Shown here piece after piece: positions 60,187-64,000 of a DNA stretch of 64,000 nucleotides (position 1 is its first letter; every line of letters starts with the position of its first letter). The position numbers and the translations under genes were made by a program. Origin of the DNA: Bradyrhizobium sp. MOS002 (GTDB lineage: Bacteria > Pseudomonadota > Alphaproteobacteria > Rhizobiales > Xanthobacteraceae); the NCBI RefSeq assembly GCF_003020115.1, contig NZ_PYFX01000008.1, positions 124,001-188,000 of the forward strand, written 5' to 3'. The notes beneath the pieces are model-generated. The model searched no databases and was not told the DNA's origin. It saw only the letters and a program-made list of their open reading frames with translations.

Positions 60187-61452
60187 ATGCGCAAGCACTT
60201 GATGTTATCGACTGCGGCGATCGGACTGATGCTCACTTCCGGCTTCGCCTACGCCCAGGCGCCCGGTGAGCGGAGAGACGAGCCGAAACGGACCGAGGAG
60301 CCGGCGAAGGGCGCTACGCCGCAACGCGGCGGCGCCCAAGAGCATGTTCAAGAGCGTGTTCAAGAGCGCGCGCAGGGCGCCCAGGAGCGATTGCAGGGTG
60401 CGGGCCGCGAGGACAAGGGCGGCGCGGCCAAGCAGGAGGCGAGCGACGACAAGCGCCAGCCGGCCGGTTCTGCCGAGCGCAACCAGCCGAAGTCGAAGGA
60501 TCAGGCACAAGACTCCCGCGAGCCTTCGCGTGATCGCAATCGCGAGGCGGAGAGCACGAAACCCGGCCGCGACGGCAAGAGCAGCGCCGAGACGAAGCAG
60601 GACAAGTCCGCGCCGCCGAAATCAACCGCGGAGTCCGAGAAGTCCAAGTCCGGCCCGGCCGGCCAGCAGAACGAGCGCACGGGAGCTGCGGCCAACCAGA
60701 ACGAGCGCAACCAGACCCAGCCGCCGCGCAACGCGGCCGAGCAGCAGCCGCCGGCGCAACAGAGCAACCGGCCAGCCACCGCGACCGACACGAACCGGAC
60801 GGCCCCGACCAACAATGCGCAGACCGCGCCTGCGGCCTCGGGCACGCAGACCAATCAAGCCAATCAGACCACCCAGACCAACACGCAGGTCAATCAGCAG
60901 ACACAGGTGACGTCCGAGAAGCAGGTGCGGATCTCCGAAACGGTGAGCCGTGCGCGCCTGGCGGAGCCGGAGCGCAATCTGAACATCTCGATCCGGGTCG
61001 GCGAGACCATTCCACCGCGCATGCGTCTGCACAGGCTTCCGCCCGAGATCGTCTCGATCGAGCCCGAATATCGGGACTACGAATATTTCGCGACGGATGA
61101 GGACGTCGTCATCGTGGAGCCGCGGACGCATCGCATCGTCAGCCAGGTGCCCCGCGATCCGTCACGAGCCCGCGCCCAAATGAGCGGCGGCAGCTCATCG
61201 AGCATGGCGGCGGCCGGGAGCAGCAATGTGAACTGCCAGATCATGCGGCGGGACGCCTCGGGCAATGTGGCCCAGGCAGAACCCTCGACCGTGGGCTCGA
61301 CCGCGCGAAGCGATTCCCTGAGCGTGACTGTCCAGATGCCCGGCGGCGGCTCGTCCGCGCCGATCGCCCTCGGCGCTGCCGCGGGCAACATCGTGGTGGC
61401 GACGCAAGGGCAGGGCGACTGCACGGTGACCATCGAACCGCAGACGCGCTAG
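60187..61452 (+). CDS. DUF1236 exported protein with long charged linker
   Basis: A 421-aa exported protein. A signal peptide (LSTAAIGLMLTSGFAYA) is followed by about 210 residues of low-complexity Gln/Arg/Glu/Lys, then Asn/Thr/Gln-rich sequence (QTNQANQTTQTNTQVNQQ). The DUF1236 domain follows near residues 248-322 (VRISETVSRARLAEPERNLNISIRVG, PPEIVSIEPEYRDYEYFATDEDVVIVEP). A C-terminal Ser/Gly-rich extension holds two Cys. DUF1236 proteins are abundant in Bradyrhizobium, function unknown; the EcfG-type promoter suggests a stress role. Confidence 0.88.
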   Translation: MRKHLMLSTAAIGLMLTSGFAYAQAPGERRDEPKRTEEPAKGATPQRGGAQEHVQERVQERAQGAQERLQGAGREDKGGAAKQEASDDKRQPAGSAERNQPKSKDQAQDSREPSRDRNREAESTKPGRDGKSSAETKQDKSAPPKSTAESEKSKSGPAGQQNERTGAAANQNERNQTQPPRNAAEQQPPAQQSNRPATATDTNRTAPTNNAQTAPAASGTQTNQANQTTQTNTQVNQQTQVTSEKQVRISETVSRARLAEPERNLNISIRVGETIPPRMRLHRLPPEIVSIEPEYRDYEYFATDEDVVIVEPRTHRIVSQVPRDPSRARAQMSGGSSSSMAAAGSSNVNCQIMRRDASGNVAQAEPSTVGSTARSDSLSVTVQMPGGGSSAPIALGAAAGNIVVATQGQGDCTVTIEPQTR

Positions 61453-61482
61453 CGCTGAAAGAAAACGACGCTGAAACGACAA

Positions 61483-61515
61483 CGCGCCGCCCGGCTGAAC
61501 CAGCCGGACGGCGCG
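61483..61515 (+). terminator. Strong hairpin after the DUF1236 gene
   Basis: CGCGCCG-C-CCGGCTG pairs with CAGCCGG-A-CGGCGCG around an AAC loop: 14 paired bases with one C/A mismatch, 31 bp after the stop. No clear T run follows, so it may be a factor-assisted terminator or an mRNA 3' stabiliser. Confidence 0.65.
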
Positions 61516-61540
61516 AAGTTGCGTTCAATCTAGAAAGTCC

Positions 61541-61573
61541 CGAGGTCCGGAGTGCCTAGGAGTCCGGACCTCG
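61541..61573. repeat. 11-bp perfect inverted repeat in the gap before the isomerase gene
   Basis: CGAGGTCCGGA (61541-61551) and TCCGGACCTCG (61563-61573) flank the 11-nt loop GTGCCTAGGAG. The rest of the 437-bp gap (61453-61889) has no convincing gene; an uninterrupted minus-strand frame rich in Trp and Gly crosses this repeat but lacks a good start. The hairpin may be an operator or belong to a small RNA. Confidence 0.5.
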
Positions 61574-61889
61574 TAACCTTGCCCCAGCCTTTGATCCCCC
61601 CGCCCCATGTGGTCCCCCAACCCCATGTAGCGCGATCAGAGGGTGATGCCCTTGGAAGGCCGCCGATCGATGTCCCGCGATGTACGCGACATCGGAATAG
61701 GATTCCATTCCGGATCACTACGGACTCGAACGCGCTTGATCCGCGCCCGGATGCATGCGTCTGCACGCGCCGCACTCGCGTTGCCTGAATTCGATGCACG
61801 CGATCGCCGGGATGTCCACATCTCCTCAGCGCTTTGGAACCTGCATTTCACCGGCCTGTCATTGAACTGGTCTAGCGCTGCTCCCGTCA

Positions 61890-62729
61890 TTGTTGACGGC
61901 CGAGGAGCAAGCCAGGTCGAAGCCGGTACTGGGCGCCGCATTGTCCATCAAATCGATCCCCGCGCATCGCGACTGGCTTCTCGAAAGGCAGCGCGACCTC
62001 GAAATCCAGGATTTCTTTCGCGCGGATCTGCTCGACAGTGATTGGCGGAGCACGGCCGGCGAGATCAAGCAGATGCTCGCTGGTCACGCCGGCCGGCTCG
62101 GCATTCACGGCCCGTTCTGGGGCTTCAAGATCGACAGCCACGATCCCATGATCCGTCAGGCGGTGACCAGGCGCCTGCTTCAGGGGTTGGAAGCCGCCGA
62201 GTTCCTCGGCGCGACGCAAATGGTGATCCATTCGCCGTTCACGACCTGGGATCACAACAATCTCGACCTCTATCCAGATAATCGCGGCAATCTCGTCGAA
62301 CGCGTCAAGGCGACACTCGCCGAGGTGATTGTGCGCGCTGAAACCATCGGCTGCGAGATCGTCGTCGAGAACATCGAGGACAAGGATCCGCGCGATCGCG
62401 TGCGTCTCGCCAAGGCGCTCGAAAGCAGCAAGGTGCGCGTCTCCCTCGACACCGGCCACGCCAACTACGCTCACATCTCCACCGGCGCGCCGCCGGTCGA
62501 CTACTATGTCGAAACCGCCGGCGACATGCTGACGCACGTCCACCTGCAGGACACCGACGGCTTTGCCGACCGGCACTGGGCCCCGGGCGAAGGCAATATC
62601 CCGTGGGTCGCTGTGTTCCGCGCGCTGGGCCGGCTGAATTCCAATCCCCGGCTGATCCTCGAACTTCGCAACCACGACAACGTCCGCGCCGGCGCAGCGC
62701 ATCTCGCCGCGCTTGGTCTCGCTGAATAA
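61890..62729 (+). CDS. Sugar phosphate isomerase/epimerase-like TIM-barrel protein
   Basis: A 279-aa protein of the xylose-isomerase-like TIM-barrel superfamily. Metal-binding landmarks are GIHGPFWGFKIDSHDP, MVIHSPFTTWDHNN, EIVVENIEDKDP (Glu), VSLDTGHANYAH (Asp/His), VHLQDTDGFADRHWAPGEGNIPW, and LILELRN. The final Glu and His residues complete the divalent-metal site. Substrate unknown. No ATG precedes the fold; TTG codons at 61890 and 61893 are the only starts near the N-terminus and neither has a good ribosome site, so the start is uncertain. It lies 29 bp before an ABC binding-protein gene and may process the imported compound. Confidence 0.82.
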   Translation: MLTAEEQARSKPVLGAALSIKSIPAHRDWLLERQRDLEIQDFFRADLLDSDWRSTAGEIKQMLAGHAGRLGIHGPFWGFKIDSHDPMIRQAVTRRLLQGLEAAEFLGATQMVIHSPFTTWDHNNLDLYPDNRGNLVERVKATLAEVIVRAETIGCEIVVENIEDKDPRDRVRLAKALESSKVRVSLDTGHANYAHISTGAPPVDYYVETAGDMLTHVHLQDTDGFADRHWAPGEGNIPWVAVFRALGRLNSNPRLILELRNHDNVRAGAAHLAALGLAE

Positions 62730-62758
62730 TCGCATCATCCAGGGCAGGGGTTCCCGTT

Positions 62759-64000
62759 ATGAGCAAGCTTACCCGTCGCACCATCCTGAAATCCGGCGGC
62801 GCTGCCGCAGGCACACTGCTTCTGCCGCGCTTTGCGATCGGGCAGGCCGACAACCGTCCTTCGGTGACGATTGCCGTCCAGAAGGTGACCAATTCGAACG
62901 TGCTCGACGTGCTGCGCGAGCAGTCCAATGTCGGCGAGCGCGTGTTCTTCTCCTCGATCTGGGAAGGCCTGATCTCCAAGAACTGGCGCGGTAGCCTGGA
63001 GGCCGTGCCGGGGCTTGCCACCGAGTGGCGCCGTATCGACGACCAGACTGTCGAGGTGAAGCTGCGCCAGGGCGTCAAATTCCACAACGGCGACGAACTC
63101 ACTGCTGAAGACGTCGTCTTCACGTTCAGCCGCGAGCGCATGTTCGGCGAGACCGAGGCCAAGAGCCGCAGCACCATCCAGGCTTTCGAGAAGATCCCGA
63201 CGCCGCGGCCGGGCAAGGAATTGCCGCCGGACGTTCCCGCGGTCGCGCGCCGGATCTGGCCGGATCTCGTCCGCGTCGATGCCGTCGACAAGTATACGGT
63301 CCGCTTCTACAACGCGACGCCCGACGTCACGATCGAGGGCCGGCTGTCGCGCTACGGCTCCGACATTGCGAACCGCCGCGCCTGGGCTGAATCAGCGAGC
63401 TACCTCGACTGGGCGCGCAAGCCTGTTACCACCGGCCCCTACAAGGTCGTCGAGCTCAAGCCCGACGTGTCGCTGACGCTCGAAGCACACGACGAATATT
63501 GGGGCGGCCGTCCACCGCTCAAGCGCATTCGCTTCCTCGAAGTCCCGGAGGTCGCGAGCCGCATCAACGGCCTGTTGTCGGGCGAGTACCAGTTCGCTTG
63601 CGACATCCCGCCGGACCAGATCGCCGGCATCGAGAAGAACTCAGCCTTTGAAGTGCAGGGCGGTACCATCCTCAATCATCGCCTGACCGTATTCGACAAG
63701 AACCACGCCCAACTCGCCAATCCGCTTGTAAGGCGCGCCTTCACCCACGCGATCGACCGCCAGGCGATCGTCGACAGCCTGTGGGCCGGCCGAACCCGCG
63801 TCCCGAAGGGCCTGCAGTGGGAGTTCTACGGCGACATGTTCAATGCCGACTGGAACGTGCCGGCCTACGATCCCAAGCTGGCGCAGGATCTGCTGAAGCA
63901 GGCCAACTACAAGGGCGATCCGATTCCCTATCGCCTGCTCAACAATTACTACACCAACCAGGTCGCGACCGCGCAGGTGCTGGTCGAGATGTGGAAGTCG
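62759..64000 (+). CDS. Family 5 extracellular solute-binding protein, partial (3' end outside window)
   Basis: An open frame from ATG 62759 runs to the window edge without stop, 414 codons. The N-terminus has a Tat-like Arg pair (LTRRTILKSGG, residues 4-14) and hydrophobic stretch AAAGTLLLPRFA. The mature protein includes SIWEGLISKNWRGSLEAVPGLATEW and the SBP5 signature KFHNGDELTAEDVVFTFS near residue 105-122, typical of peptide, glycoside or nickel binders. CAGGGG precedes the start. It is likely the beginning of an ABC importer operon with the upstream TIM-barrel gene. Confidence 0.9.
   Translation, partial: MSKLTRRTILKSGGAAAGTLLLPRFAIGQADNRPSVTIAVQKVTNSNVLDVLREQSNVGERVFFSSIWEGLISKNWRGSLEAVPGLATEWRRIDDQTVEVKLRQGVKFHNGDELTAEDVVFTFSRERMFGETEAKSRSTIQAFEKIPTPRPGKELPPDVPAVARRIWPDLVRVDAVDKYTVRFYNATPDVTIEGRLSRYGSDIANRRAWAESASYLDWARKPVTTGPYKVVELKPDVSLTLEAHDEYWGGRPPLKRIRFLEVPEVASRINGLLSGEYQFACDIPPDQIAGIEKNSAFEVQGGTILNHRLTVFDKNHAQLANPLVRRAFTHAIDRQAIVDSLWAGRTRVPKGLQWEFYGDMFNADWNVPAYDPKLAQDLLKQANYKGDPIPYRLLNNYYTNQVATAQVLVEMWKS

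Noticed and set aside
61643..62041. 132-aa plus-strand ORF before the TIM-barrel gene
   Set aside because: Its second half is another frame of the TIM-barrel gene and the first half has no ribosome site or recognisable domain.
1..64000. CRISPR arrays, prophage, insertion sequences or toxin-antitoxin pairs
   Set aside because: No direct-repeat arrays, transposase, integrase or phage structural genes were seen. The SUKH-like protein at 29402 has no adjacent toxin gene.

Overview
The window is a high-GC chromosomal segment of a Bradyrhizobium-like alphaproteobacterium. This rests on the gene families present (phosphatidylcholine synthase, IalB-family and DUF1236 proteins, an assimilatory NasT-NasS-NirA set, the recG/sdhE/mfd neighbourhood) and on palindromic intergenic repeats of a kind I associate with Bradyrhizobium. 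The repeats at 8828-8909 and 27716-27801 belong to one family. No rRNA, tRNA, CRISPR array, insertion sequence or prophage was recognised. Almost all sequence is ordinary core or accessory genome with short intergenic gaps.

Layout. 1-9.9 kb: UDP-GlcNAc synthesis (glmU, glmS), membrane and oxidoreductase genes, a small XRE regulator locus and a ketopantoate reductase-like gene. 9.9-16.5 kb: DNA repair (recG, mfd) with sdhE between them, then a cold-shock gene. 16.6-21.4 kb: a degenerate GGDEF protein, and an operon of a YejA-like binding protein and an acyl-CoA-synthetase-like protein that lacks its ATP-binding signature. 21.6-29.2 kb: ialB, hspQ, an AEC transporter, a UbiH-like monooxygenase, pcs-terC, a quinone reductase, and argD with an arginine-rich leader. 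29.4-34.6 kb: a hypothetical protein, a MerR-CMD pair, rimO and nasT-nasS. 34.7-38.3 kb: a sigma54-like promoter, a leader with an ANTAR-type hexaloop, nirA and a fused iron-sulfur flavoreductase. 38.5-46.4 kb: the pxpBCA oxoprolinase operon, RraA-like and cupin genes, secreted proteins and a PheC-like periplasmic protein. 46.5-52 kb: a complete carbohydrate-type ABC importer operon ending in a 2-hydroxyacid dehydrogenase. 52.5-60.1 kb: small stress-type proteins, glk, and NAD metabolism (pncA, nadE) flanking a PhaC-like gene. 60.1-64 kb: a DUF1236 protein behind an EcfG-like promoter, a TIM-barrel isomerase, and the start of another family 5 binding protein cut by the window edge.

The strongest new signal is regulatory. 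Upstream of argD on the minus strand lie a short ORF with 10 arginine codons out of 19, a 13-bp perfect terminator hairpin, and a leader segment complementary to the terminator's 5' arm. This is the layout of ribosome-mediated transcription attenuation by arginine. Second is the nirA leader, where a sigma54-like promoter precedes a hairpin with an A1/G4 hexanucleotide loop, directly downstream of the genes for the ANTAR regulator NasT and its sensor NasS. Other readable control elements are a MerR-type promoter with a 19-bp spacer and internal dyad, an FNR/CRP-type palindrome, an EcfG-type promoter, and a long hairpin right after a binding-protein gene in a transporter operon.

Three small proteins in unusual or easily missed positions (the argD leader peptide and two 50-54 aa membrane-type proteins) were found by reading the sequence directly.
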